Under the pieces are notes generated by a model that saw only the letters and a list, made by a program, of their open reading frames with translations, had not been told where the DNA came from and searched no databases. From NCBI RefSeq assembly GCF_003056405.1, contig NZ_PYVZ01000001.1, positions 186,001 through 250,000 on the forward strand: 64,000 bases of DNA, in the 5' to 3' direction. Both the position numbers and the translations under genes were made by a program. The DNA is from Devosia indica (GTDB taxonomy: Bacteria; Pseudomonadota; Alphaproteobacteria; Rhizobiales; Devosiaceae). This document shows positions 8,414 through 16,731 of the stretch, piece by piece; within the stretch, counting starts at the first letter, position 1, and each line of letters begins with the position of its first letter.

Positions 8414-9460
8414 TCAGTCCTGCCAGTCAAAAACCGGCTGAGCCATGAACTGCAGACCTTCGGTTTCCCCGGCAATACGGCGAAGCAGCAGGCTACCCAG
8501 ATTGCGGCCCGCAGCGACAAAATCTTCCGGCACGGTTTCAGCTCCCGGCTGGAACTGGGCGAACATCGAGGAGGATTGCTTGGTCACGACATGGGCGGTC
8601 TTGCCCACCACTAGCCCCGCATCTGTCAATCCGCCAGTTACCGCCAGGGCCGAAACTTCCGAAGCGCAGACATAACCATCAGGCCCGTCGGGCCGCTTGG
8701 CGCGCTTGATGACATAGTTGCGGATGGCATCGGTCGGGCTGCCCAGATTGACGTCCGCGGCAAACTCGAAGGTGATACCGGCCTCGCGGGCAGCCCGTTC
8801 CATGCCGGCTTTCAAATGCTCGGTATAGGTGAGCGCGCTTTCGGGCAGGATGATCGAGACCTTGCGGCAGCCTTTCGCGGCCAGGCGCAGCGTCGCGCCG
8901 TAGGCATAGGCCTCATTGTCGTAATCGGCAAAGGGGTGCGCCTCCGGCCACCGGCTGCGGCCATGACTGACAAACGGAAAGTCATTGTCGAGCAGGAAGC
9001 GGATGCGCTCGTCGAAGGCCTCGGCCTTGGAAAAGATCACGCCATCGGCCATGCGGTTACGCACGATGTGCTGGATCGGCTCAATGGGTTCCACATTGCG
9101 GAATAGTGGCGTTATGACCAGGTGATAGCTGGTGTTGCGCAGCGCCTCGGTAATGCCGGTCACAAGGCTGGTGCCGAAGCCATAGATCTGTTCGTCTGGC
9201 TCGAGGATGAGCGAGATGACATTGGTGCGGCCGGTCTTGAGGCGCAGGGCCGCCCGATCCGGCATATAGCCGATCTCAGCAGCGATCTTCTGGACGCGGT
9301 CACGCGTTTCCTGAGCTAATTCGGGTGCATTATTCAGGGCGCGAGAAATGGTTGTGACCGCCAACCCCGTCATTTGTGCGATGGTCTTGAGCGTGGGCTT
9401 GCCCGATGGCTTTGCGCCCCGCTTGCCGCGCGAGGCGGGCGGTACTTCTTCCTGCGACAC
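8414..9460 (-). CDS. LacI-family transcriptional regulator
   Basis: A 348-residue repressor with an N-terminal LacI HTH (TLKTIAQMTGLAVTTISRAL, then NNAPELAQETRDRVQKIAAEIGY) and a periplasmic-binding-protein-like sensor domain (NVISLILEPDEQIYGFGTSL onward). The GTG at 9460 was chosen because GAGGGG lies 6-11 bp before it. It converges on uup, ending 6 bp from it. No sugar gene lies next to it, so the effector is unknown; Devosia-type genomes use many such regulators for sugar ABC transporters. Confidence 0.9.
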   Translation of the reverse strand: MSQEEVPPASRGKRGAKPSGKPTLKTIAQMTGLAVTTISRALNNAPELAQETRDRVQKIAAEIGYMPDRAALRLKTGRTNVISLILEPDEQIYGFGTSLVTGITEALRNTSYHLVITPLFRNVEPIEPIQHIVRNRMADGVIFSKAEAFDERIRFLLDNDFPFVSHGRSRWPEAHPFADYDNEAYAYGATLRLAAKGCRKVSIILPESALTYTEHLKAGMERAAREAGITFEFAADVNLGSPTDAIRNYVIKRAKRPDGPDGYVCASEVSALAVTGGLTDAGLVVGKTAHVVTKQSSSMFAQFQPGAETVPEDFVAAGRNLGSLLLRRIAGETEGLQFMAQPVFDWQD

Positions 9461-9678
9461 CAATGTTCCCCTCAGACCCGCCGGAAACCGGCGGGGACGC
9501 CTAATCGGCAAAGAACATCAGATTGCGGGGTTCGAAGCAAGACGCATACACTTGTGTTTTAATATGAGCGCTGTTATCAGAATTTTATGGGTCGAGGCTT
9601 TTCGGGCAGGGTTTTGCGCGATTATCGGCAAATACGCATAAAGGTGCACTGGCAAAACCCGACCGCGTTCCCTATTTT

Positions 9679-9700
9679 GCCATTGCGCCGCCGCAATGGC
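9679..9700. repeat. Hairpin, 9-bp perfect stem
   Basis: GCCATTGCG-CCGC-CGCAATGGC forms a perfect 9-bp stem with a 4-nt loop, 36 bp before the ATG of the 37-codon ORF. No T-run follows, so it is more likely an operator or leader hairpin than a terminator. Confidence 0.45.
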
Positions 9701-9736
9701 GTGCCAATCAAGCGTCCAACACCCGCAAGGAGAGGA

Positions 9737-9850
9737 ATGACGATGACGACATCGAAGACCTTCACGATCCATGCCATGTGTTCGACCGTAGTAACCTGCA
9801 TGCGAATTTCCAAACGCTGGCAAGGGTCCTGTCGCGCAAAACGAATGTGA
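9737..9850 (+). CDS. Possible 37-residue small protein
   Basis: Starts ATGACGATG behind an excellent ribosome binding site (AAGGAGAGGA). The product (MTMTTSKTFTIHAMCSTVVT, then CMRISKRWQGSCRAKRM) has three cysteines and a basic tail and resembles nothing I know. The frame two bases further on (DDDDIEDLHDPCHVFDRSNL, then HANFQTLARVLSRKTNVI) looks more protein-like but has no start codon. Either a real small gene, a leader peptide or a decayed gene is possible. Flanking hairpins at 9679-9700 and 9907-9934 are noted separately. Confidence 0.35.
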   Translation: MTMTTSKTFTIHAMCSTVVTCMRISKRWQGSCRAKRM

Positions 9851-9906
9851 TCTGATCCGTCACATCCTCGTCTCACAAAACCGATAGACCCCGCGCTGCC
9901 AGTCCC

Positions 9907-9934
9907 CGGATCACCTTCAAAATGAAGGAATCCG
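9907..9934. repeat. Hairpin between two small genes
   Basis: CGGAT-ca-CCTTCA-aaa-TGAAGG-a-ATCCG pairs over 11 bp with one small asymmetric internal loop. It lies between the 37-codon ORF and the 71-residue gene at 9968. No T-run follows, so it may be an mRNA processing or regulatory hairpin. Confidence 0.4.
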
Positions 9935-9967
9935 TGTTGGACGGACGCGCAAGTGGAGTTTCCACCC

Positions 9968-10183
9968 ATGCAGGAAAATAATCTGAACAGGGCCGAAAAG
10001 CTCAGGCCCATTGTGATTGAAGTTGCCGGAGAACCGCAGGGCGTGGTTGTACCGGATGCTGAAGGCTACAGGTTCGTGGCGGTCAAGTTGCCGGCCTTTG
10101 CCATGGACGGCAGGCACTTCCCCTCTGTCGAGACCGCCCATCTGGCGATCAGTCGCGCCGTAGCGGACGGCGAGGCCGCATAA
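9968..10183 (+). CDS. Small conserved-looking hypothetical protein
   Basis: A 71-residue soluble protein (MQENNLNRAEKLRPIVIEVA at the start, SVETAHLAISRAVADGEAA at the end). ATG 9968 has GGAG nine bases upstream; an in-frame GTG 15 bp earlier is less likely. A strong terminator follows directly, so this is a short independent transcript or the end of one. The composition (alternating strands with GVVVPDAEGYRFVAVKLPAF) suggests a small beta-rich domain; I know no function. Confidence 0.7.
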   Translation: MQENNLNRAEKLRPIVIEVAGEPQGVVVPDAEGYRFVAVKLPAFAMDGRHFPSVETAHLAISRAVADGEAA

Positions 10184-10184
10184 C

Positions 10185-10213
10185 AAAGCCGGTGGCACGA
10201 CCACCGGCTTTTT
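10185..10213 (+). terminator. Rho-independent terminator
   Basis: AAAGCCGGTGG-CACGA-CCACCGGCTTT with a run of five T at the end: an 11-bp perfect stem and T tail, immediately after the stop codon of the 71-residue gene. The A-run on the other side would let it work for the convergent genes as well. Confidence 0.9.
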
Positions 10214-10238
10214 CGTTTCCGGACCGAAAGCTTAGCCC

Positions 10239-10445
10239 TCAATCGTCATTGGTTGCGTTCAACTCCGAAGGCCGACGCCCTTCTGCCATTGGTAATTCCG
10301 GATCGAGGGCGGCCTCTACCGCCGAGGCCAGCGCATCGACATCTACCCGTGAAGCGCCGGAAGCTGCCTGTCGTTCCAGTTCGGATGCCAGGGCCGTGAT
10401 GATTGCCTGATGCCGCAGTTCTGCGCTATCCCTAGCCATTCCCAT
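10239..10445 (-). CDS. Small hypothetical protein
   Basis: A 68-residue, helix-rich acidic protein (MGMARDSAELRHQAIITALA, ASRVDVDALASAVEAALDPE). The start at 10445 overlaps the end of the preceding small membrane protein gene by 14 bp; an ATG at 10439 is also possible. It is the last gene of the run that begins with DUF1045, phnM and phnN, and the convergent terminator at 10185-10213 lies just beyond it. Family unknown. Confidence 0.6.
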   Translation of the reverse strand: MGMARDSAELRHQAIITALASELERQAASGASRVDVDALASAVEAALDPELPMAEGRRPSELNATNDD

Positions 10446-10581
10446 CAATCGAAATCCCCTGCTCATCAACCCGCACCTCTATGCCCGGCTGGGCCTGTTG
10501 CTGCTGATAGGTATAGATGCCAAAGGCGACCAATGCGATAACCAGAATGGCGATCACGCCGTAGAGGCTGTTGCGGGACAA
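10432..10581 (-). CDS. Small single-pass membrane protein (TTG start)
   Basis: A 49-residue product. It starts with a short positive head (SRNSLYG), one membrane helix (VIAILVIALVAFGIYTY, about residues 8-24), then a short exposed tail (QPGIEVRVDEQGISIDGNG). TTG at 10581 is preceded by AGGAG at ideal spacing, which decides the start; a longer in-frame ATG lacks one. It overlaps the next small gene and follows phnN by about 56 bp on the same strand. Function unknown. Confidence 0.65.
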   Translation of the reverse strand: MSRNSLYGVIAILVIALVAFGIYTYQQQQAQPGIEVRVDEQGISIDGNG

Positions 10582-10637
10582 GGGTATCTCCTGACGCTTG
10601 AATAGACTTGGCTCAACGCATAAGGTCCCTAAACGGT

Positions 10638-11204
10638 TCAATCCTCTGCAATGCGGCGCAGCGCCATGACAAAAGCAGTGACACCGATGCCGACAGAACT
10701 CGAATTATCGATCACCACAGGCTCGACATCGGCGGGCAGAGCTGCCCCTTCGCGTGCAAGGCGCGCGACGATCTGGTCGCGGTTTTCGCGCCCCCGCTTG
10801 GACAGGCGCGCGGCGCGAAGGGAAATCTCAGCGGAAATCTGGATGACCCGGCAAAGCGGATATTTGGCAATCGCCTCGGGCACCGCATGGCGCGAGATAT
10901 TGGCAATGACCACGCGGCCCAGCGCCAGATCGGTATCGACACCAATGGGCAGAGCATAGTCCAGCCCGTGGGCCTGCCAGGTCAGGGCGAACCGGCCGGC
11001 TTTCCTGGCCCGGACGAAGTCATCGCGCTCAAGGCTGATATGGTCCTCTAGATCAATATCGGCGGGCCTGGTCACCAGCCGTCGCACGAAGCTGAAGCGC
11101 TTGTCGCCGTCAAGCGCTTGGCGGGCGCCGCCGATCAGCGTGTCCTTGCCGACCCCGGAAGGACCGATAACCAGCACCAGCACTCCAGGAGGACGTTCGC
11201 TCAA
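10638..11204 (-). CDS. phnN: Ribose 1,5-bisphosphate phosphokinase PhnN
   Basis: A 188-residue P-loop kinase (GPSGVGKD at 14-21) related to guanylate kinase. It phosphorylates ribose 1,5-bisphosphate to PRPP, the salvage end of phosphonate (C-P lyase) breakdown. Family motifs RRLVTRPAD, ERDDFVRARKAGRFALTWQA and VVIANISRHAVPEA are all present. Its start overlaps the phnM stop by 4 bp, so the two are translationally coupled. The C-P lyase core genes phnGHIJKL are not in the window. Confidence 0.93.
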   Translation of the reverse strand: MSERPPGVLVLVIGPSGVGKDTLIGGARQALDGDKRFSFVRRLVTRPADIDLEDHISLERDDFVRARKAGRFALTWQAHGLDYALPIGVDTDLALGRVVIANISRHAVPEAIAKYPLCRVIQISAEISLRAARLSKRGRENRDQIVARLAREGAALPADVEPVVIDNSSSVGIGVTAFVMALRRIAED

Positions 11205-12337
11205 CTCACACGCAGTCCTTCACGCCAGACGCCCCGCACCACGGGCAGAGGCGCCTGCGCTGCAACCCGCACCAGATCGGCCCGCTTGCCCGTCATGATT
11301 TCTCCCCGATCATCGAGCCCGGCCGCGCGCGCCGGATTGACCGTTACAGTCGCTAGTGCGGCCGGCAAGGCAAGACCTTCAATGCGCTGCGGCAGCAGGA
11401 AGACGGCCTGCAACAGGGCAAAGGGTACATAGTCGGAGCTGAGAATGTCCAGCAGGCCTGCTTCTACCAGATCGGTGGCCGAAATATTGCCCGAATGGGA
11501 TTTGCCGCGTACCACATTGGGGGCGCCCATCAAAATCGCCAGCCCCGCTTCATGCGCGGCGGACGCCGCTTCGAGCGTGGTAGGGAATTCGGCGATGGCC
11601 ACCCCGTCCGCCTCGGCCTCCTCAACATGGGCCAGGGTCGCATCGTCATGGCTGGCCAGGGCAATCCCCATGGCGCGTGCACGTGACACGATCGCCTGCC
11701 GATTGGGGGCAGAATAACGCTTGTGTTCGGCCAGGCGCGCATCAAGGTAAGATTGCAATTCCTCGGGGCTACGGCCCATCTGCTTGGCATAGAAACGCTT
11801 ATAGGCATCAAGCGAACGGAATTGGCGCTGGCCCGGCGTGTGGTCCATGACCGAGGCAAGCCGCGTCGTCGGATGGTTTGCCAGCGCGTCGAAGTGATCG
11901 ACCACATCGTGGCTGGGCAATTCGCAGCGCAGATGAATGAAATGCTCGGCCCTTAGCCAGCCGCCGGCGCCACCGGCCCTGACGGCATCAACCAGATGCC
12001 GGGCATGCGAAAGCATGTCAGGCAGGTCTATATCCGAGCCGATACGCACAGCGTCAAATACAGTGGTGATACCCGAGCCGGCGATCTGTGCATCATGGGC
12101 ATGGAGCGCGGCCAGCGGATCCCAGAAGACGCCCGGGCGCGGCCGATAATGGTTCTCCAGATGGTCGGTGTGCAATTCGACCAGTCCGGGAATGAGAAAG
12201 TCGCCCTCGATATCGTCGCCCACACGACTGGACCCGGCGTCGATCTCGGCAATCCTGCCATCGCGCACCACCAGGCAACCCCGGATTACTTCGTCGGGCA
12301 GGACAATCTGCGCATTGGAAAAGACCGTTTCGGACAC
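11201..12337 (-). CDS. phnM: Alpha-D-ribose 1-methylphosphonate 5-triphosphate diphosphatase PhnM
   Basis: A 378-residue amidohydrolase-fold enzyme that removes pyrophosphate from ribose 1-methylphosphonate 5-triphosphate, giving the C-P lyase (PhnJ) substrate. Visible metal-site features are LIPGLVELHTDHLENHYRPR near residue 55, a central LASHDDATLAHVEEA, and LSSDYVPFALLQAVF near the end. The GTG at 12337 has GAGG upstream and starts at the family N-terminus. It lies 5 bp after DUF1045 and overlaps phnN. Confidence 0.95.
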   Translation of the reverse strand: MSETVFSNAQIVLPDEVIRGCLVVRDGRIAEIDAGSSRVGDDIEGDFLIPGLVELHTDHLENHYRPRPGVFWDPLAALHAHDAQIAGSGITTVFDAVRIGSDIDLPDMLSHARHLVDAVRAGGAGGWLRAEHFIHLRCELPSHDVVDHFDALANHPTTRLASVMDHTPGQRQFRSLDAYKRFYAKQMGRSPEELQSYLDARLAEHKRYSAPNRQAIVSRARAMGIALASHDDATLAHVEEAEADGVAIAEFPTTLEAASAAHEAGLAILMGAPNVVRGKSHSGNISATDLVEAGLLDILSSDYVPFALLQAVFLLPQRIEGLALPAALATVTVNPARAAGLDDRGEIMTGKRADLVRVAAQAPLPVVRGVWREGLRVS

Positions 12338-12342
12338 TGGCC

Positions 12343-13035
12343 TCAGCCTCGCAAAGGAAAATCGGCGATGCGGTCGAAGGGCAACTTGTTCTCTTTCTCA
12401 TGGAACAGGGTCAGCCGATCGAGCGTGACCGGATCGTTGAGAATCGGCCCGAACCAGGTTTGCGCGGCCTGCAACACTTCATCGTGCTCAGCCGGTGAAA
12501 GGCGGTCGGTCAGGGTCATGTGGAAACGGAACTGATCAAAGACATAGGGATAGCCATAGGCGTCCAGCAGTTCTTCCTGGCGTGGCGTCAGGCCCCGGGC
12601 CGCCCGTTCGGCGCGGTCACGCGGCTTGAGCGGCGCCCGGAAAGGGTCGAAACGCTCCACCACGGTGGCAGCGAAATCCTGCAGTTGCGTATTGTTCGCC
12701 TCTTCAGGCATCAAGGCCAGAAAGCCGTCGAGCGAAGCGATCCGCAGCTTACCCAGGGGCACGGTCGGCAACTCGCCTGCCGCTTCCTTCATCGCGGCGC
12801 GCAGGCTCTCTTCACTCCGCCCCGACGCAAGCGCCATTGGCGGCTTGAGCGTAGCGTGGAAACCATAGCGGCCGGCAGACTGGGTGAGATTGAGCAGGCG
12901 GGTCCGCTCCATTCCGGCAACGGCGCCATCATAGGACACCCCGGAGGCAGGGTCGCGGCCAAGCCAGAGCGCAGCGCGCTCCCAGAGAAGGTCGGTCACC
13001 GCGGGGGCGTAGTAAATTGCGAATCTCTGCGACAT
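12343..13035 (-). CDS. DUF1045 phosphonate-operon protein (2H phosphoesterase fold)
   Basis: A 230-residue protein of the DUF1045 family commonly encoded beside phnM and phnN. Two HxT motifs, FHATLKPP and FHMTLTDR, identify the 2H phosphoesterase superfamily, whose members open cyclic phosphates; a role at the cyclic ribose phosphate stage of phosphonate breakdown is plausible but inferred. ATG 13035 has AGGAGG at ideal spacing, and about 120 codons of in-frame sequence upstream are rejected for that reason. It heads the phnM-phnN operon. Confidence 0.92.
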   Translation of the reverse strand: MSQRFAIYYAPAVTDLLWERAALWLGRDPASGVSYDGAVAGMERTRLLNLTQSAGRYGFHATLKPPMALASGRSEESLRAAMKEAAGELPTVPLGKLRIASLDGFLALMPEEANNTQLQDFAATVVERFDPFRAPLKPRDRAERAARGLTPRQEELLDAYGYPYVFDQFRFHMTLTDRLSPAEHDEVLQAAQTWFGPILNDPVTLDRLTLFHEKENKLPFDRIADFPLRG

Positions 13036-13158
13036 GGGACCTCCTGAACGCGGAGCTAATGGACCTATATGGCGGGCGTTTGACAAGTCGCGGGACTGGA
13101 CAAACGCGTTTCCGGTGGCGACAAGGTGCCATCCGGCAACCCAGAAGACAGCAATCCC

Positions 13159-14412
13159 ATGGACCGCTCCCTGCTCGAACGCCTGTTTCGCCAAGCCGTT
13201 GCACAGGCGCAGCCGGCCTTGGCGGTCGAACGGCATTTGCCAGCGCCACCCAAGGGCCGCACCGTGGTGGTCGGGGCCGGCAAGGCTTCGGCGCAGATGG
13301 CAAAAGCATTCGAGTCGGCCTGGTCCGGCGACATCTCCGGCCTGGTGGTCACGCGCTATGGCTATGCAGAGGCCTGTGAACGCATCGAGATTGTTGAGGC
13401 TGCCCATCCGGTTCCCGATCACGCCGGGCAGATGGCAGCGCGCAGACTGCTTGAACTGGTTTCCGGGCTGACTGCAAATGATCTGGTAGTGGCCCTGATT
13501 TCGGGCGGTGGCTCTTCCCTGCTGCCCGCCCCCGCACCGGGCCTGGACCTCGAAGATGAACAGGCGATCAATCGGGCGCTGCTGGCTTCGGGAGCGCCGA
13601 TCGGGGTGATGAACCTGATCCGCAACCAGTTTTCGACAATCAAGGGCGGGCGCCTCGCCGCAGCCGCAGCGCCGGCGCGGGTGGCAACGCTGGTGGTGTC
13701 CGATGTGCCGGGCGATGATCCGGCGCTGGTGGCCTCCGGTCCCACGCTGCCGCTGTCCGGGGGACGGGCCGAGGCGCGCCGGCTGGCAGCGCTCTACCGT
13801 CTCGATCTGCCCGAAGCGGCACGGCGCCTGCTGGAGAGTGAAGACAATCTGCCGCCTGAACCAAGCGACCCAGGCTTTTCCGGCAACAGCGTCGCCACCA
13901 TTGCCTCAGCGGCCTTGTCGCTGGAGGCTGCCGCCGATATGGCGCGGCAAGCCGGTATCCAAGCGGCCATCCTGTCCGATTCCATTGAGGGTGAAGCGCG
14001 TGATGTCGCGCAGGTGCATGCGGCGCTGGGCAGGGAAATTGCGGCACGTGACCGCCCGTTTGCCAAGCCCGTGCTGTTGCTGTCAGGCGGCGAAACGACC
14101 GTGACGCTGCGCGGCAAGGGGCGCGGCGGCCGCAATGGCGAATTCATGCTTTCGCTCGCCATTGCGCTGGACGGGGTCGACGGGATTTCGGCATTGGCCG
14201 GCGATACCGACGGCATTGACGGTTCGGAAGACAATGCCGGCGCCTTTGTCGACGGCACGACAGCGCGGCGCATGCGCGAAGCTGGTATCGACCCGCAGGC
14301 GGCGCTGGCCAGTAATGATGCCTATACAGCCTTCGGGGCCATCGGCGACCTCTTCGTCACCGGCCCGACCGGAACCAATGTGAATGACTTCCGCGCCATT
14401 CTCATTCGTTGA
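13159..14412 (+). CDS. Glycerate 2-kinase (MOFRL family, GckA/TtuD)
   Basis: A 417-residue kinase that converts D-glycerate to 2-phosphoglycerate, linking tartrate, hydroxypyruvate or serine-cycle carbon to glycolysis. Family marks: RTVVVGAGKASAQMAKAFE, VALISGGGSSLLPAP, NLIRNQFSTIKGGRLA, VVSDVPGDDPALVASGPT, and the C-terminal MOFRL part GGRNGEFMLSLAIAL with DGIDGSEDNAGA. I preferred ATG 13159 to an in-frame start 33 bp earlier because it matches the family opening (MDRSLLERLF). It diverges from the DUF1045-phnMN operon. Confidence 0.94.
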   Translation: MDRSLLERLFRQAVAQAQPALAVERHLPAPPKGRTVVVGAGKASAQMAKAFESAWSGDISGLVVTRYGYAEACERIEIVEAAHPVPDHAGQMAARRLLELVSGLTANDLVVALISGGGSSLLPAPAPGLDLEDEQAINRALLASGAPIGVMNLIRNQFSTIKGGRLAAAAAPARVATLVVSDVPGDDPALVASGPTLPLSGGRAEARRLAALYRLDLPEAARRLLESEDNLPPEPSDPGFSGNSVATIASAALSLEAAADMARQAGIQAAILSDSIEGEARDVAQVHAALGREIAARDRPFAKPVLLLSGGETTVTLRGKGRGGRNGEFMLSLAIALDGVDGISALAGDTDGIDGSEDNAGAFVDGTTARRMREAGIDPQAALASNDAYTAFGAIGDLFVTGPTGTNVNDFRAILIR

Positions 14413-14472
14413 ATCTGCCTTTTGACCGTCGCCTTGGCGTGCCATGCTGTCATCGAATTGAGGGAGGCAGGC

Positions 14473-14835
14473 ATGGCACGTGTAACCGGCATTGGCGGCA
14501 TCTTCTTTCGGTCCCGCGACACCAAGGCGCTGGGGCAATGGTACGAGACCCATCTGGGGATCGCTGAGTTCTGGACCCAGCAGGCGGGCTTCACCGTCTT
14601 TTCGCCCTTCCAGCAAAGCAGCGACTATTTCCCCTCTGACAAACAGTGGATGATCAATCTGCGCGTCGATGATCTGGACGGGATGATAGCGCAACTCAAG
14701 GCGGCAGGCATTGCCATCGAAACACGGCCGGATGAATGGGACAGTGACGAAACCGGGCGGTTTGCCCGGATTCACGACCCCGAGGGCAATCCCATCGAGC
14801 TGTGGGAGCCGCCCCCACCGGCACCCACCGCATAA
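14473..14835 (+). CDS. VOC-family protein
   Basis: A 120-residue vicinal oxygen chelate protein: VTGIGGIFFRSRDTKALGQW, middle WMINLRVDDLDGMIAQLKAA, end ARIHDPEGNPIELWEP. The metal-binding pattern ends with the usual Glu. GGGAGG precedes ATG 14473, which is preferred over an upstream alternative. It lies 60 bp after the glycerate kinase gene on the same strand. Substrate unknown. Confidence 0.88.
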   Translation: MARVTGIGGIFFRSRDTKALGQWYETHLGIAEFWTQQAGFTVFSPFQQSSDYFPSDKQWMINLRVDDLDGMIAQLKAAGIAIETRPDEWDSDETGRFARIHDPEGNPIELWEPPPPAPTA

Positions 14836-14857
14836 AAATCATACTTTTATCACTTTG

Positions 14858-14884
14858 AGGTCTTGGCAGGTGCTGGCAAGACCT
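14858..14884. repeat. Inverted repeat between VOC and sugar dehydrogenase genes
   Basis: AGGTCTTG and CAAGACCT form a perfect 8-bp stem around an 11-nt centre, 40 bp before the sugar dehydrogenase start. There is no T-run, so it may be an operator for that gene rather than a terminator. Confidence 0.4.
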
Positions 14885-14923
14885 GCTCTATAGCCGCGTT
14901 TTTGCTGCAGGGGGAGTTCTGGC

Positions 14924-15862
14924 ATGGCCAAGCGCAAGATCGCCATTATCGGCGTGGGCAAGATCGCGGTGGACCAGCACATACCGGTGATCGAGGCCTC
15001 CGAGGATTTCGAGCTGGCCGCGACCGTCTCCTCGCGTGGCGTGGCGCATGGCGACCTGCCGGTGTTTCGCACGCCAGCCGAACTCTATTCGTCCATGCCG
15101 GAAGTTGGTCTGGTGTCGATCTGCACGCCCCCCGGCGTGCGCCATGCGCTGGTGCGCGAGGCGCTTGATGCCGGCAAGGACGTGATGATGGAAAAGCCGC
15201 CGACCACCACGATTTCGGAGCTGGACGACATCATAGCACATGCCGCACGGCTCGACCGCGTACTGTTCCAGACCTGGCACAGCCAGTACAATGCCGCGGT
15301 GGATCGCGCCAAGGCGATCCTGTTCGAACAGGGCGTCAGCAAGGTGCGCATTGATTGGCGCGAAAGCGTGCGCAAGTGGCATCCGGGCCAGGACTGGGTC
15401 TGGGAGCCCGGCGGTTTCGGCGTGTGCGACCCCGGTATCAACGCCTATTCGATCTTCACCAAGATCATGCCGTTCCCGGTTTTTGTCGAAAGCGCGCGGC
15501 TGATCTTCCCCGCCAACCGGCAGACACCGGTGGATGTGGAGGTCCAGTTCAAGTCTGGCCAGGCGCACCGCCCCGACATGTCATCGGGGTTCAACTGGCT
15601 GGAGGAAAACGGAGAAATCTGGACCATTCAGGTCACCACAGGCACCGGCGACGATCTCAAGCTCGAACGCGGTGGCCGCACCTTGCGCATCAATGGCGAG
15701 GTGGTGCTCGAACATGGCGACGAAGAATATGCCGGCATTTATGATCGCTTCGCAGATCTGCTCGACGCCCGCGCATCTGATGTCGACGCTGCTCCGCTCA
15801 AGCTGATGAGCGACGTGTTCTTCCTTGGTGCCCGCGAGAATGGCCCTGACTTTGAGTGGTAG
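14924..15862 (+). CDS. Gfo/Idh/MocA oxidoreductase, D-galactose/L-arabinose 1-dehydrogenase type
   Basis: A 312-residue NAD(P)-dependent enzyme: Rossmann motif IAIIGVGKIAVDQHIPVI at the N-terminus, EKPP (about residues 90-93, the catalytic Lys), and the substrate-site WHPGQDWVWEPGGFGVCDPGI. These features match D-galactose 1-dehydrogenase and L-arabinose 1-dehydrogenase, which oxidise the sugar to its lactone. That assignment comes from family memory, and the exact sugar is open. It follows a good ribosome binding site (GGGGGAG). Confidence 0.87.
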   Translation: MAKRKIAIIGVGKIAVDQHIPVIEASEDFELAATVSSRGVAHGDLPVFRTPAELYSSMPEVGLVSICTPPGVRHALVREALDAGKDVMMEKPPTTTISELDDIIAHAARLDRVLFQTWHSQYNAAVDRAKAILFEQGVSKVRIDWRESVRKWHPGQDWVWEPGGFGVCDPGINAYSIFTKIMPFPVFVESARLIFPANRQTPVDVEVQFKSGQAHRPDMSSGFNWLEENGEIWTIQVTTGTGDDLKLERGGRTLRINGEVVLEHGDEEYAGIYDRFADLLDARASDVDAAPLKLMSDVFFLGARENGPDFEW

Positions 15863-15866
15863 GCAC

Positions 15867-15972
15867 TAGAGCGGTCTTGTCGTTTCGTTGAAACGCCAAA
15901 TACCGTCCCAAGTCCACGTGTTGTCGCGTTTCCGCACCGCAAACCGTTGTGGCTTTTTCCGAGAACGCTCTA
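15867..15972. repeat. Palindromic intergenic element
   Basis: The 106-bp gap is bounded by TAGAGCG (15867-15873) and CGCTCTA (15966-15972). It contains CGTTTC-GTT-GAAACG (15881-15895), a perfect small hairpin. Its right end overlaps the stop codon of the DUF1365 gene. Similar small palindromic units are common between genes in rhizobia; here it also separates two convergent genes and may help end transcription. Confidence 0.5.
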
Positions 15973-16731
15973 ATCCTGCGGCTCGGTGATCCGGGCAGGG
16001 CGGGGTTGCTGCCGCGTCTTGCGGTTGGTGTACCAGCGGATCCGGATACCCTTGGCGATCAGGCGCAGCGCTTCGAAATGAATGCTCGCCGTGACCTTGA
16101 AGGTCATCAGCGGGTGGGTCACGAAAAGGCGCATCAGCTTGGCGTCGGTCAGTTCCTGACGGTCCCCTGTGAAGGCGGCATAAAGCAGGGGCTGATCGTC
16201 CTGGGTCTCGTTGATCGCGATACGCACCTTGTCGCCCGGCGGGGTCAGGTGGAATTCGTAGCGGCAATCCATGTCGATGAAAGGCGACACATAGAACGCC
16301 TTGTCTGCCGCCTGCGCGGCACTGGCGGGCAGCACATAGCTATGACGCTCACGGAAGGTGTTGTGCACTTCGTAAATTGTGGCCAGAGGCCGGCCCGATG
16401 CGTCGTCGCAGAACCAGACGGTGAGCGGATTGAACACATAGCCCAGAATGCGCGGATAGCACAGCAGGCGCACCCGGCTCGCCGGGCCCAGCCCCTCGCC
16501 TGCCAGTTTCTGGTTGACCCAGTCGCGCAAGGGCAAGTCGCCCCCATGGTCGGCGTCGCGGAACGAGAACAAGGCCCGGCGGTTGTGGCCGAACCATTTC
16601 AACCGGTTCAGCGCAGGCAATTCATCGAGATCAATGAGGAACGAAAAGACCCGGTAGCGCAGATAGTGCTTTTTCGGGCGGTGCCGCTGATGCACCACGT
16701 GGCCCACATAGATGGCCGAGTTCAGGTTCAT
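15970..16731 (-). CDS. DUF1365 family protein
   Basis: A 253-residue protein of the DUF1365 family: GHVVHQRHRPKKHYLRYRVF at the start, then LLCYPRILGYVFNPLTVWFC, YEVHNTFRERHSYVL and KAFYVSPFIDMDCRYEF. The family nearly always travels with a flavin amine oxidase and often a cyclopropane fatty-acid synthase-like methyltransferase, and is linked to membrane fatty-acid modification. The precise reaction is not known to me. It overlaps the amine oxidase gene by 4 bp and is probably co-transcribed from the RpoE-type promoter. Confidence 0.9.
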   Translation of the reverse strand: MNLNSAIYVGHVVHQRHRPKKHYLRYRVFSFLIDLDELPALNRLKWFGHNRRALFSFRDADHGGDLPLRDWVNQKLAGEGLGPASRVRLLCYPRILGYVFNPLTVWFCDDASGRPLATIYEVHNTFRERHSYVLPASAAQAADKAFYVSPFIDMDCRYEFHLTPPGDKVRIAINETQDDQPLLYAAFTGDRQELTDAKLMRLFVTHPLMTFKVTASIHFEALRLIAKGIRIRWYTNRKTRQQPRPARITEPQD

